Below, piece after piece: positions 19,841 through 29,697 of a DNA stretch of 64,000 nt; positions within the stretch are counted from its first letter, which is position 1, and each line of letters starts with the position of its first letter. The notes below the pieces were generated by a model that was not told the DNA's origin, ran no database searches, and saw only the letters and a program-made list of their open reading frames with translations. The translations under genes and the position numbers were made by a program. Location of the stretch: NCBI GenBank assembly GCA_002841115.1, contig PHEC01000002.1:62001-126000 (forward strand), read 5' to 3'. This stretch comes from Alphaproteobacteria bacterium HGW-Alphaproteobacteria-6 (GTDB taxonomy: Bacteria > Pseudomonadota > Alphaproteobacteria > Rhodobacterales > Rhodobacteraceae).

Positions 19841-21154
19841 TCACGCCACGCCGTCGGTCAGACGAACGACGCGCTGATCGAAGCCCCGCTTGACAGAGGC
19901 GAACAACTCCTCCGGAAATCCGATTGGCATCTCGGTCATGGCGGTAGCAAAGGCTTCTTCGGCTTTCGCGACAATGCCCTTGAATATCCGGGCGACCTGT
20001 TCCCGCGAGAACCCAGCGGCCAGCCCGGTCTCGACGAAGTGCCTGCCCTGAATTTCCGAGACCTTGTAGTGACGGCTTTTGCCCACCCACATCGCAAGTT
20101 TCATGTTCTTGATCTGGATCTGACCGGCATCAAGCGACGGCTGGACTGTCAGGACGTCGTAAAGGGGCGTCATTGTAAAGCGGCCGCCCGGCAGGAGCGC
20201 GATGCTGAAATTCTTGGCATGACCATCAGTCGCGCCGATCAGCCAGAACAGGATGTTGGCTTTCAGAAAGTTCGCTCGGTCTCGCATCGGCTCATCACTG
20301 CCTGTCAGCAGGCCACAGATTTCGAGGATGCCGGGTCCGCCTTCGTTCTGATACTTGCGAGTCGGTGGAACCGACAGCGCCTGGCAGCAATCCTCTTGCG
20401 GCAGTCGGATCAGCCGTCCGTCGCGCGCGCGCAGCCGGTCGAAGCGTTCGATCACCAGTGTCTTGGCATCAGCAAAGGTGGCGATTTCCGTGGGGGCCAC
20501 CGGCAGGCCAAAGGCAGCCATCAGCCGCAGGCAGAAGTGTTCGTTCTCGACGCTGTTCGAAAGATCCATGCCGTTGGGCAGGGTTCCGATCGGCGGTTTC
20601 AGGATATGCGTTGTGGGCGTCGTGCCGGTCGGTTCAAGCCACTGGCCCTCATGAAACAGCAAGGCAGTCTTTTCCTGCGCTCCCGCGACCGAGATCCGGA
20701 AATCCCGCTCCGCCCGGATACCGAGGGGAGTTCGGGCCAGGTCTTTGAGCATCGCGGCGATCTGATCCTCGCTGAGCGGTTCTCCCGTCAGCACTCGGCT
20801 ATCCCCTGGCTTTTCCCCTACAGGCAGAAATTGCAGCGCGCCCACACAGTCACGCCCGATCCTGGCCAGCAGACTGTAGGCGTCCACCCCATCAGCGTCC
20901 ACGCGTTCCGCTACGCGGCGGCGAATGTCGTCACTGTCGGGCAGCAGGTTCTCGAAGACCGCGATGACGGGTTGGCCGACATATCGCTCTGCTCGGAGTG
21001 GCAAAGAGCGCGAGATGGGCAAGGTGTTTTCCCAGGCGAGCCATTCGGGGGCATAGCTGAAGGCGAATGCGCCGTCCGGCTCCCGGAAGTACTGCCCGAC
21101 CTTGCGGTTATTCATGTAGACGTCGAGCGGGGCATAGCTGCGCTTGCGCCCCAT
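19841..21154 (-). CDS. hipA: HipA-family toxin (serine/threonine kinase)
   Basis: SVAGAQEKTALLFHEGQW, ATDGHAKNFSIALLPGGRFTMTPLYDVLT; begins 1 nt overlapping hipB stop. Confidence 0.92.
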   Translation of the reverse strand: MGRKRSYAPLDVYMNNRKVGQYFREPDGAFAFSYAPEWLAWENTLPISRSLPLRAERYVGQPVIAVFENLLPDSDDIRRRVAERVDADGVDAYSLLARIGRDCVGALQFLPVGEKPGDSRVLTGEPLSEDQIAAMLKDLARTPLGIRAERDFRISVAGAQEKTALLFHEGQWLEPTGTTPTTHILKPPIGTLPNGMDLSNSVENEHFCLRLMAAFGLPVAPTEIATFADAKTLVIERFDRLRARDGRLIRLPQEDCCQALSVPPTRKYQNEGGPGILEICGLLTGSDEPMRDRANFLKANILFWLIGATDGHAKNFSIALLPGGRFTMTPLYDVLTVQPSLDAGQIQIKNMKLAMWVGKSRHYKVSEIQGRHFVETGLAAGFSREQVARIFKGIVAKAEEAFATAMTEMPIGFPEELFASVKRGFDQRVVRLTDGVA

Positions 21155-21405
21155 CAGAACATGTCCTCAAGGTCGGATGGCCTGATCTTGCTGCGTGGCA
21201 CGATGTGGAGTTCGAGGTCGAGTGCTGCGAGCAGGTCAAAGATGGTGTCGACTTTCGCGCCGCTGGCGCTGGTCTCGATGTTTGACACCGTGCGCTGCCA
21301 GATTCCGGCGCGTGAAGCCAGTTCGGCTTGCGTCAGGTTCTGGACCTTGCGGGCTTGGCGGAGGGCGTTGCCAAGATCCTTGGTGGTGCGGGCGATCTGA
21401 TCCAT
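21154..21405 (-). CDS. hipB: HipB-type XRE-family antitoxin
   Basis: LGNALRQARKVQNLTQAELASRAGIWQRTVSNIETSASGAKVDTIFDLLAALDLEL. Confidence 0.9.
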   Translation of the reverse strand: MDQIARTTKDLGNALRQARKVQNLTQAELASRAGIWQRTVSNIETSASGAKVDTIFDLLAALDLELHIVPRSKIRPSDLEDMF

Positions 21406-21428
21406 ATGAGCGGTCCCTTCGGCATGAT

Positions 21429-21500
21429 CATGATCGCAGGATCATATGCCGTCAATATGATGCAGAAGTCATAAGTCTATTTTATGATCTCTGCAGCATA
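21429..21500. promoter_or_regulatory. Three candidate HipB operators, TATGA-N8-TCATA type, at exact 27-bp spacing
   Basis: CATGA-TCGCAGGA-TCATA (21429-21446), TATGA-TGCAGAAG-TCATA (21456-21473), TATGA-TCTCTGCA-GCATA (21483-21500), just upstream of the hipB ATG. Confidence 0.7.
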
Positions 21501-21685
21501 ACTCCGCCCCTTCCGGCACAGATCCTAGCTTTGGTGCCGTCGCGCCATCATCGCGATGAAGAAGTTCTTGTGAGAAGCGTCCACTGCGGCGCGCAGAAGC
21601 CCTTCAAGTACCTTTGTCATGAAAACCGACTTGCGAGGATCGGCCGCGACTTGCCGTCACCTCCTTTGTCGATTGGGCACTTCAA

Positions 21686-21719
21686 GAAAAGGACTGCGGC
21701 CAGCCAGTCCGGCTGGCCG
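21686..21719 (-). terminator. Rho-independent terminator of the polyamine-type ABC operon
   Basis: Perfect 9-bp stem CGGCCAGCC/GGCTGGCCG, 5-nt loop, followed on minus strand by CAGTCCTTTTCTT. Confidence 0.65.
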
Positions 21720-21734
21720 TTGGTCAAGGCGGCC

Positions 21735-22757
21735 TCACTTCGTCAAGTCGGTCCAGATCCGAGTATAGAGCTGCTGCACCTCGGGCGGGCAGGTCGTCTG
21801 GAAATACGCAACAGATTTTGCCGCCTCGGGGATCGTCATTTCCGGCGCGGCCAGAAGATCGGCAGACATGAAGACCTCGCTGCCGGCAATTGCGTTGCCA
21901 TAGCCGGTGTATTCGGAAATCAACGCAGCGTTTTCCGGGTCCATGATGAAGTTCAGGAACAGCCTGGCGTTATCGACGTTCTGCGCGTCGCTCAGGATCG
22001 CCACGTTGTCCTGCCAGAGCGGGAAGCCTTCCTTCGGGTAGCCGTAGGCAAAGCCCGAATTCTCGGCGCGAATACGCATGGCCGCCCCGCTCCAGAAGAC
22101 CGAGGCCTGCAGGTCCTCGTTGATGAACTTCTCGAAGCTGGCGTAGTCGATCGAGGCCCAATGGGGCTTTGCCGCCACCAGCTTGTCGCGGGCCGCCTTC
22201 AGGATGTCCTTGTCATCGGTGCAGCTTTCGCCCCCGACCGACCAGATCGCCATGTCGATCACGTCGTTCATCGAGGGGACGACGTTGATGGTGCCCTTCA
22301 GCGCGTCCGGCGGGTCGAGGAAGATGTCAGAGGTGTTGATGTCGCCCTTGTAGACATCGGTGTTCACCATCACGCCGGTCGTCCCCCAGACATAGGGCAC
22401 GGTATAGGACCGGCCGGCATCCCAGGCGACACCCACCCAGGCGGGGTCGACATTTTTGAAGTTTTCCATCGTGTTGGGGTCGGATTTCAGAAGCAGCCCC
22501 TTCTCGATGTAGATTGGCACGACCGAGGCAGATGGCACCACGATGTCGAAGCCATGTCCGCCAGCCTCGATCTTGGCCAGGGCGGTTTCGTTGTTGTCGT
22601 ATTCGGTCAGGGTAACTTTGACGTCGTGGGTCTTCTCGAATTTCTCGATCAGGTCCGGCGGCGTATAAAGGCCGAAGTTGTAGATGTTCAGCGTTCCCTC
22701 GGCAAAGGCAGGAAGGGCCAAAGTCACAAGGGCGGTGGTCAGGATCAGGCGTTTCAT
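21735..22757 (-). CDS. Polyamine-type ABC transporter substrate-binding protein (PotD/PotF-like)
   Basis: Signal peptide MKRLILTTALVTLALPAFAEGTLNIYNFGLYTPPDLIEKFEKTHDVKV. Confidence 0.9.
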   Translation of the reverse strand: MKRLILTTALVTLALPAFAEGTLNIYNFGLYTPPDLIEKFEKTHDVKVTLTEYDNNETALAKIEAGGHGFDIVVPSASVVPIYIEKGLLLKSDPNTMENFKNVDPAWVGVAWDAGRSYTVPYVWGTTGVMVNTDVYKGDINTSDIFLDPPDALKGTINVVPSMNDVIDMAIWSVGGESCTDDKDILKAARDKLVAAKPHWASIDYASFEKFINEDLQASVFWSGAAMRIRAENSGFAYGYPKEGFPLWQDNVAILSDAQNVDNARLFLNFIMDPENAALISEYTGYGNAIAGSEVFMSADLLAAPEMTIPEAAKSVAYFQTTCPPEVQQLYTRIWTDLTK

Positions 22758-22772
22758 GGGCGGTCCTCTCTG

Positions 22773-23576
22773 TCAGGTCTTCTTGCGGGTCAGAAGCCAG
22801 GACCCCGCCACGATCAGCACGCTGACCAGCAGCAAAAGCGAGGAAATGGCATAGATTTCCGAGGTCAGGTTCCGCCTCAGCTCGCCCAAGAGGTAGGTGG
22901 GCAGTGTGTCCTGGCCGGGGGATTTCAGAAACTCCGAGATCACCACGTCATCCAGCGAGATGACGAAGGCCAGCATGAAGCCCGCCAGGATTGCGGGGGC
23001 CATGAGGGGCAGGGTCACCTTGCGGAAGGTGTAGAAGCGGCTGGCGTAAAGGTCGGCGGCAGCGGTTTCCAGAGTCAGGTCCATGCCCTCCAGCCGGGCG
23101 CGGATCGGCATGTAGGCGAAGGGGATGCAGAAGGCGGAATGGGCGACGATCAGATAGCCAAGGCCGGTGTAGCCGGTCGCCTGCTTGATCTGCGCGATGA
23201 TGATCAGAAGCGCGATCGCCAGGACGATCTCTGGCACCATGATGGGCTGGTTCAGGGTGATGTGGATTGCGCCCTCACCCTTGAAGCCGCGCGTGCGGGT
23301 GGTCGCCAGCGCCGCCATCGTTGCGGTGACGGTGGCGATCAGTGCGGCCAGTGTTGCCAGGACAAGCGAAGTCTTTGCAGCGGCAAGGAACGCCCGGTTC
23401 TGCAGGGCTTGCCCATACCAGTGTAGCGAAAGCCCTTCCCACTGGCCGATCACCCGTCCGTTGTTGAACGAGTTCCCGACGAGGATGACCATGGGAATGT
23501 AGAGGATGACGAAACAGGCGATGGCCAGCGTCGTAGCCCCGGGCAAGCGGCGGATGTCGAACGGGCGGTCAGCCAC
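22773..23576 (-). CDS. ABC transporter permease (PotI-like); start uncertain
   Basis: EAA loop DLYASRFYTFRKVTLPLMAPAILAGFMLAFVISLDDVVISEF; overlaps preceding permease. Confidence 0.88.
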   Translation of the reverse strand: MADRPFDIRRLPGATTLAIACFVILYIPMVILVGNSFNNGRVIGQWEGLSLHWYGQALQNRAFLAAAKTSLVLATLAALIATVTATMAALATTRTRGFKGEGAIHITLNQPIMVPEIVLAIALLIIIAQIKQATGYTGLGYLIVAHSAFCIPFAYMPIRARLEGMDLTLETAAADLYASRFYTFRKVTLPLMAPAILAGFMLAFVISLDDVVISEFLKSPGQDTLPTYLLGELRRNLTSEIYAISSLLLLVSVLIVAGSWLLTRKKT

Positions 23577-24471
23577 GGCGGCCTCCTGCCGCAAGGCGGG
23601 TGTACCAGACCAGAGCGACCAGCACCAAACCGGTCAGCGTCAGCGCCAGCGCCGCACCCAGTGGCCAGTTCCGGCCCTGACCGAACTGCATCTCGATCAG
23701 GTTGCCCAGCATCATCGACTTGCCGCCGCCCATGATGCGGGGGGTGACATAGGCCCCGAGCGAGGGGACGAAGACAAGGATCGACCCGGCGATGATCCCC
23801 GGCCGTACCATCGGCAGGATCACCTTGCGCAGACAGTAAAGCCGCGAGGCGTAGAGGTCGTAGCTCGCTTCGGCCAAACGGAAGTCGAATCGCTCGATCG
23901 CGGCATAGACCGGCAGCACCATCAGCGGCAGGAAGACATACGCCATGCCCACCAGCACGGCGAAGTTGGTGAACATCATCTGGATCGGTGCGTCGATCAG
24001 TCCCAGACCCAGAAACAGCCGGTTGAACACGCCATCCGCGCGGATCATCTCCTGCACCGCGATGGTGCGGACCAGAAGGTTGGTCCAGAACGGGATCGTG
24101 ATCAGGAACAACCAGAACGCCCGCTGGCGCGCAGGCCGGGTGGCTATGAACCAGGCGGTCGGCACACCAAGGATCAGGGTGATCAGCGTTGTCGCCAGCG
24201 ACAGCGCGACCGACCGTCCAAGTATGGTCAGATGGGCATCCGACAGGGAAACGGTGTCGTCGAAGATGTCGCGTTCGAACAGGACCGAATACCACCCGTC
24301 GAACGAAAACTGCCAGCGGACTCCGCCGAAATCGCCGGGCGCAAGGAAGGAGTAGACCACCACCACCGCCAGCGGCAGGATCGAGAACAGCGTGATGATC
24401 ACCACCGCAGGCAGCGCAAGCGCCCATCGGCGGCGGGTGTCGTCGCGCAGGGCCCGGGCTTCGGCGTCCAT
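23569..24471 (-). CDS. ABC transporter permease (PotH-like)
   Basis: SYDLYASRLYCLRKVILPMVRPGIIAGSILVFVPSLGAYVTPRIMGG. Confidence 0.9.
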   Translation of the reverse strand: MDAEARALRDDTRRRWALALPAVVIITLFSILPLAVVVVYSFLAPGDFGGVRWQFSFDGWYSVLFERDIFDDTVSLSDAHLTILGRSVALSLATTLITLILGVPTAWFIATRPARQRAFWLFLITIPFWTNLLVRTIAVQEMIRADGVFNRLFLGLGLIDAPIQMMFTNFAVLVGMAYVFLPLMVLPVYAAIERFDFRLAEASYDLYASRLYCLRKVILPMVRPGIIAGSILVFVPSLGAYVTPRIMGGGKSMMLGNLIEMQFGQGRNWPLGAALALTLTGLVLVALVWYTRLAAGGRRG

Positions 24472-25532
24472 CAGGCGGCCTCTTGCGGCAAGAGGCGCAG
24501 CGCCTCGGCGGGCAGCCAGACCGGGACCGTCTCGCCAATCCGGCAGGGCTGGCCGCCCTGCATCCCGTTCTGCACCCGGGCGACCAGCGCGCTGCCATCG
24601 GCGAGGTGCAGATGAACGTGAGTGTCGGTGCCGAAAAAGACCAGCCGGTCGACCTGGGCGGTCAGGGCAAACGCGCCGGGTTGCGCTTCGCCCAGCACCA
24701 CATGTTCGGGCCGAACCATCAGCGTGACCGGCCCGTCGGCATGATCCACCGGCACAGGTGCCGCCGCCTGCGGCAGGGTAAGCTGTCCTTTGGTGCAGGT
24801 GGCGGGCAGAAAATTGGTCTCACCGATGAAGCCGGCGACAAAGCGGTTCGCGGGCTGGTCATACAAGTCGCGCGGAGAGGCGATCTGCTGGATGCGCCCA
24901 CCCGCCATGACCGCGATGCGGTCCGACATGGTCAGCGCCTCTTCCTGATCATGCGTGACAAAGATGAAGGTCAGCCCGGTTTCCTGCTGGAGGCGTTTCA
25001 GTTCAACCTGCATCTCCTTGCGCAGCTGCATGTCGAGCGCAGAAAGGGGTTCGTCCAGAAGCAGGATGCGCGGCTTGGCGGCCAAGGCCCGGGCAAGGGC
25101 AACGCGCTGCTGCTGGCCGCCTGATAACTGACCGCTTTTGCGCTGCGCCAGATGCGACAGCCGCACCAGATCAAGCATCCGCGCCACAGTCTCGGCGATC
25201 TCGCCCTTGGGTCGGCCCTGCGCCCCAAGGGCGAAGCCCACGTTCTCGGCGACCGTCATATGCGGAAACAGGGCATAGTTCTGGAACACAGTGTTCACCG
25301 GCCGCCGGTTCGGGGGCATCTGGGCGATGTCCTGCCCGTCCAGCACCAGTTTCCCGCCACTGGGTGGCTCAAATCCGGCGATCAGGCGCAAAAGCGTGGT
25401 CTTGCCGCAGCCCGACGGGCCGAGCAGCGTAAAGAACTCGCCCTCGGCAATGGAAAACGACACCTCATGCAGGGCTGTCACGGCGCCATCGCCCTTGCCG
25501 AAGCTTTTCGTCAGGTTGCGTAGGTCCAGCAT
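24471..25532 (-). CDS. potA: ABC transporter ATP-binding protein (PotA-like)
   Basis: [52 protein letters not shown]. Confidence 0.92.
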   Translation of the reverse strand: MLDLRNLTKSFGKGDGAVTALHEVSFSIAEGEFFTLLGPSGCGKTTLLRLIAGFEPPSGGKLVLDGQDIAQMPPNRRPVNTVFQNYALFPHMTVAENVGFALGAQGRPKGEIAETVARMLDLVRLSHLAQRKSGQLSGGQQQRVALARALAAKPRILLLDEPLSALDMQLRKEMQVELKRLQQETGLTFIFVTHDQEEALTMSDRIAVMAGGRIQQIASPRDLYDQPANRFVAGFIGETNFLPATCTKGQLTLPQAAAPVPVDHADGPVTLMVRPEHVVLGEAQPGAFALTAQVDRLVFFGTDTHVHLHLADGSALVARVQNGMQGGQPCRIGETVPVWLPAEALRLLPQEAA

Positions 25533-25562
25533 GAAACATCACCCCTCGTCCGCTTTAGCCCT

Positions 25563-25586
25563 ATTGACAAAATTTATTTAGTCAAT
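25563..25586. promoter_or_regulatory. TetR-type operator in divergent promoter region
   Basis: 24-bp near-palindrome ATTGACAAAATTTATTTAGTCAAT, 20 of 24 positions symmetric. Confidence 0.65.
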
Positions 25587-25623
25587 AAAAATCTTAATCG
25601 AGACAACTTTTTTGGAACCCGGG

Positions 25624-26310
25624 ATGAGCGAGCTGTCCACGATTCAAGCACCCGCCGAGCCGGGCCTGCGCGACCGCAAGAAGGCCCGCAGGCGCGATGA
25701 GATCATCGCGGCGGCAAAGGACCTGTTCGCGCGCCAGGGAATCGACGCGACGACGATGGCCGACATCGCGGCGGCGGTCGAAATCTCCACCCCGACGGTG
25801 TTCAACTACTTCGGGTCGAAGGACGGCATCCTGATCGCGATGATCACCGAAGGCACGATGGAGGCGCGCGAAGAAGACCGGGCGCTGCACTGGCGCGAAG
25901 GGGTCGATCTGGCCGGGCTGATCACTGGACTTTTCGTCCGGGTGTCAAGCCGGACCCTGGAAATCGCGGGCAAGCGCGTCTGGCGCTATGCCGAGGCGGC
26001 GGCGATCCGCCACCCGGACGCGAACCTCTCGCGGCAATATGCAGCGGTTTCGGCGGCGCTGATCGATGTGGTGGCCGAGTTTCTGGCCGAAATGTCGCTG
26101 ACCACCCGCGCGGGTAGTGACACCTCACCCGCCCTGTTGGCGGCAGTTTTCCACGATGTCTGGATGCCCTGCTTCATCCGCCTGATCACCGATGAGACCG
26201 AAACGCTGGCCGAGCATGAGGTCGCGCTGCGCTCCCGGTTCGAGCCGCTGGTCGCGCTGATCTTCACCGAGGATTGCGCGGAACATCCCCGCCGGAAGGC
26301 CGTAAAATGA
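25624..26310 (+). CDS. TetR/AcrR family transcriptional regulator
   Basis: RRRDEIIAAAKDLFARQGIDATTMADIAAAVEISTPTVFNYFGSKDGIL. Confidence 0.92.
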   Translation: MSELSTIQAPAEPGLRDRKKARRRDEIIAAAKDLFARQGIDATTMADIAAAVEISTPTVFNYFGSKDGILIAMITEGTMEAREEDRALHWREGVDLAGLITGLFVRVSSRTLEIAGKRVWRYAEAAAIRHPDANLSRQYAAVSAALIDVVAEFLAEMSLTTRAGSDTSPALLAAVFHDVWMPCFIRLITDETETLAEHEVALRSRFEPLVALIFTEDCAEHPRRKAVK

Positions 26311-27956
26311 TCGCCGATCTTGTCATCCTGAACGCATCCGTCCTGACGATGGATGACGCCACCCCACGGGCCGAGGCTGTGGCGGTGCAGGGCAATCGCA
26401 TCCTTGCCGTGGGCGATACGGCCAGCATCCGCGCCCTTGCGGGGCCTGCCACCCGTGCCATCGACGCCAAAGGCGCCACGCTGCTGCCCGGCTTTGTCGA
26501 ATCGCACCTGCACCTCTTTTCCGGCGCCTATGGCCAGACGCTGTTGCAACTGGCAGACGTGCATGGCCATGACGCCCTGACCGCTGCCGTCCGCGCCTTT
26601 GCCGCCGCCAAACCGCAGGAGGGGCTGCTGTTCGCGCAAGGGGCGGATTACGAGATCCTTGGCCAAGGCACCCGGCTTGACCGGCATGTGCTGGATGGCA
26701 TGTGCCCCGACCGGCCGCTGGCGGTCATGGCCTATGACTTCCATACGCTTTTTGCCAACACTGCCGCCCTGACCGCCGCCGGTCTGCTGCACGGCCGTGA
26801 CTTGCCCGTGGGCAGCGAGGTGGTGATGGGCGCCGACGGGTTTGCGACGGGCGAGCTGCGCGAGAAGTTCGCCCTGCTCCCGGTGCTGGACCTGCGCACC
26901 TCGGGCGGGCGCGAGATGCTGGGGATGTCGGGGATCGAGCCGCCCGTCCCCCCCTCCCCTACCGAATGGCACGAGGATGTGGATGTGCTGAAGGCGGGCC
27001 TGCGGTTCTGTGCGTCCAAGGGCATCACCTCGATGCACAACATGGACGGCAACCGGCACTTGCTGGAATTGCTCCGCACGGTCGAGCAAGAAGGCGACCT
27101 GATCGCCCGCGTCTCGGTTCCCTTCCACTACACCCGTGAAATGCCGCTGTCAGAACTGGACCGCGCCAGCGGCATGGCCGCCGATTTCACCGGCGAGAGG
27201 CTGACCAGCAACCGGGTCAAGATATTCATCGACGGGGTGATCGAAAGCGGGACAGCGGCGATGCTGGATGACTATGCCGACCGTCCCGGCCATCGCGGTG
27301 AGCCGATCTTCGACGCCGCAAGCTTTGTCGAAGCCGCCATCGAGATCGACCGGCGCGGCATGCAGATCACCGTCCACGCCATCGGGGATGCGGCATTGCG
27401 CATTGCGCTGGACGGCTATCAGGCGGCACGAAAGGCAAACGGCCCCCGCGACAGCCGCCACCGGATCGAGCATATCGAAATGATCGACCCCGCCGATATT
27501 CCGCGCCTTGCCGAACTGGGCGTCATCGCCTCGGTCCAGCCGCTACACGCGCCGCAAGGTGAAAGTCCGACGACCCGCAGCATCGGCAATGATAGGGCGC
27601 CGCAGGCCTATCCCTGGCATGATCTGCATCAGGCGGGGGCGGTGGTCGCCTTCTCGTCCGACTGGCCCATCGTTCCGGTTGACCCGCTTCTTGGCATCCA
27701 GACCGCACTGACCCGGCAACCGCACCTGCCCGGCCTGCGCGACCAGCGTCTGCCGCTGCCCCTCGTGCTGAAGGCCTTCACCTGCAATGGCGCCCATGCG
27801 GGGTTCATGGAGCAACACACGGGCACGATCCGGGAAGGGATGCTGGCCGACCTCGTGCTGCTTGGCGGCGACATCGAGGCGACACCGCCCGACCAGATAG
27901 CCGCCCTCGGGGTCGTCCTTACCGTTTGCGACGGACGGATCACTCATGAAGGCTGA
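26307..27956 (+). CDS. Amidohydrolase (YtcJ-like)
   Basis: MIADLVILNASVLTMDDATPRAEAVAVQGNRILAVGD; GFVESHLHLFSG; ATGA overlap with TetR gene. Confidence 0.9.
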   Translation: MIADLVILNASVLTMDDATPRAEAVAVQGNRILAVGDTASIRALAGPATRAIDAKGATLLPGFVESHLHLFSGAYGQTLLQLADVHGHDALTAAVRAFAAAKPQEGLLFAQGADYEILGQGTRLDRHVLDGMCPDRPLAVMAYDFHTLFANTAALTAAGLLHGRDLPVGSEVVMGADGFATGELREKFALLPVLDLRTSGGREMLGMSGIEPPVPPSPTEWHEDVDVLKAGLRFCASKGITSMHNMDGNRHLLELLRTVEQEGDLIARVSVPFHYTREMPLSELDRASGMAADFTGERLTSNRVKIFIDGVIESGTAAMLDDYADRPGHRGEPIFDAASFVEAAIEIDRRGMQITVHAIGDAALRIALDGYQAARKANGPRDSRHRIEHIEMIDPADIPRLAELGVIASVQPLHAPQGESPTTRSIGNDRAPQAYPWHDLHQAGAVVAFSSDWPIVPVDPLLGIQTALTRQPHLPGLRDQRLPLPLVLKAFTCNGAHAGFMEQHTGTIREGMLADLVLLGGDIEATPPDQIAALGVVLTVCDGRITHEG

Positions 27957-28422
27957 GCTTGGCATCCGCGCGTTTGGCGCCGCGCGCGCGCTGGAGCAGC
28001 CCACGCTCCGCCGCGCCATCGTGATCCGGGCCGACCTTGGGCCCGCCGTGGAATTCGCCACAACGCACGGCACCATCCGCGCCATGTTCCCGATCATCGG
28101 CGGCGAAGCGCATGGTCCCGGCTGGACCGCCCGCATCCTGCCCGGAGGCGCGGACTTTGCCTTCGGCCTGCCCGACGGCTCCTACGCCATCGAGGCGCGC
28201 TACTGCCTTGAGCTTTCGGATGGCACGCCGATCATGGTGACCAACGCCGGCCGCATGGCCCCTCAAGCCGACGGCAGCTACCTGGGCCGCACCCGCGCCG
28301 CGCTGGAGGTCCCCGATGGCCCCCACCGCGCGCTGGGGCAAGCGGTCTTCTTCGGCACCGCCCTGGCCGAGCCGGGCGACACCAACCACATCTACATCGA
28401 GCTTTGGGAGGCGCCGGTCTGA
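27946..28422 (+). CDS. DUF3237-like protein (copy 1)
   Basis: TIRAMFPIIGGEAHGPGWTARILPGGADFAFGLPDGSYAIEARYCLELSDGTPIMVTNAGRM. Confidence 0.7.
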   Translation: MKAELGIRAFGAARALEQPTLRRAIVIRADLGPAVEFATTHGTIRAMFPIIGGEAHGPGWTARILPGGADFAFGLPDGSYAIEARYCLELSDGTPIMVTNAGRMAPQADGSYLGRTRAALEVPDGPHRALGQAVFFGTALAEPGDTNHIYIELWEAPV

Positions 28423-28437
28423 ACCGGCGGAACGTGC

Positions 28438-29697
28438 ATGACGATACTTGTCGCAGGCGGAGGCATCGCGGGACTGGTGCTGGGGCTGACCCTGCACCAG
28501 CTGGGCCTGCCCTTCCGCGTCTTCGAACGGGTGGCCGAGCCGAAACCACTGGGCGTTGGCATCAACCTGCAACCCAACGCCGTGCGTGAATTGATCGACC
28601 TTGGGCTGGAAGCACAGCTGGACGAGATCGGCGTGCGCACCCGCCAATACGGCTTCTATACCAAATCCGGTCGCGAGATCTGGGTCGAACCACGAGGCCA
28701 CGCGGCCGGGTATTCCTGGCCGCAATTCTCGTTGCACCGGGGCAAGCTCCAGATGCTGTTGCTAGAAGAGCTTCGTCAGCGGGCCGGGGCCGACGCGGTT
28801 GTCACGGGCGCGGGCGTCGTGGAGTTTGAAACAACCGACCACGGCGCGACACTGACCCTGGCCGATGGTCGCCGGGTCGAGGGCCGCGTCGCCATCGCCG
28901 CTGACGGCATCCATTCCGCGATCCGCCGCCAGATGGTGCCGGATGAGGGCGAACCGATCTGGAACGGCGCGATCATGTGGCGCGGCACCTCGCCCGGGCG
29001 GCATTTCCTGGGCGGCGATGCGATGTTTCTTGCGGGCCACGACAGCCAGCGGTTCGTGGCCTATCCGCTGACACCGGAAGACCCGGCAACCGGCCTGGCC
29101 ACGATCAACTGGATCGCCGAGCTGCGCGTCGACCCGGCCCGCGCCATGGCCAAGGGCGACTGGAACCGCCCCGCCGACAAGGCCGATTTCCTGCCCGCCT
29201 TCGAGGGCTGGGACTTCGGCTGGGTCGACTGCCCCGGCCTGATCCGCTCCTCGGGGCTTGTCTACGAATACCCGATGGTCGACCGCGAGCCCTTGCCGGC
29301 ATGGACCGACGGCTGCGTCACGCTGATGGGCGACGCGGCCCATGCCACCTATCCGGTCGGGTCGAACGGGGCGACGCAGGCGATCATCGACGCGCGCAAG
29401 CTGGGCGCTGCCTTCCGCGACCACGGCGTCACGCGGGACGCGCTGCTTGCCTATGAGGCCGAGATGCGCCCCCGCGCCGAGGGCATCCTGCGCGCAAACC
29501 GGGGCAAGGGGCCGGACGCCGTGATGCAGATGGTCGAGGATCGCTGCGGTGGTGTTTTCGACGACATCGAAAGCATCATTCCCCGGGCCGAGCTTGCCGC
29601 TCATGCTGAGCATTACAAGCAGCTTTCCGGCTTTTCGATCGACACCCTGAACGCCCAACCACCGATCATCGGCCCGATGCAGCCTGTGTCCGCATGA
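28438..29697 (+). CDS. Flavin-dependent monooxygenase
   Basis: MTILVAGGGIAGLVLGLTLHQLGLPFRVFERV; GVTLMGDAAHATYPVGSNGATQAIIDA-type FAD motif (CVTLMGDAAHATYPVGSNGATQAIIDA). Confidence 0.9.
   Translation: MTILVAGGGIAGLVLGLTLHQLGLPFRVFERVAEPKPLGVGINLQPNAVRELIDLGLEAQLDEIGVRTRQYGFYTKSGREIWVEPRGHAAGYSWPQFSLHRGKLQMLLLEELRQRAGADAVVTGAGVVEFETTDHGATLTLADGRRVEGRVAIAADGIHSAIRRQMVPDEGEPIWNGAIMWRGTSPGRHFLGGDAMFLAGHDSQRFVAYPLTPEDPATGLATINWIAELRVDPARAMAKGDWNRPADKADFLPAFEGWDFGWVDCPGLIRSSGLVYEYPMVDREPLPAWTDGCVTLMGDAAHATYPVGSNGATQAIIDARKLGAAFRDHGVTRDALLAYEAEMRPRAEGILRANRGKGPDAVMQMVEDRCGGVFDDIESIIPRAELAAHAEHYKQLSGFSIDTLNAQPPIIGPMQPVSA

Noticed and set aside
21195-23426. 743-aa plus-strand ORF across hipB and the binding protein/permease genes
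   Set aside because: Antisense to well-supported genes; low-complexity H/R/G/Q-rich translation typical of high-GC shadow ORFs
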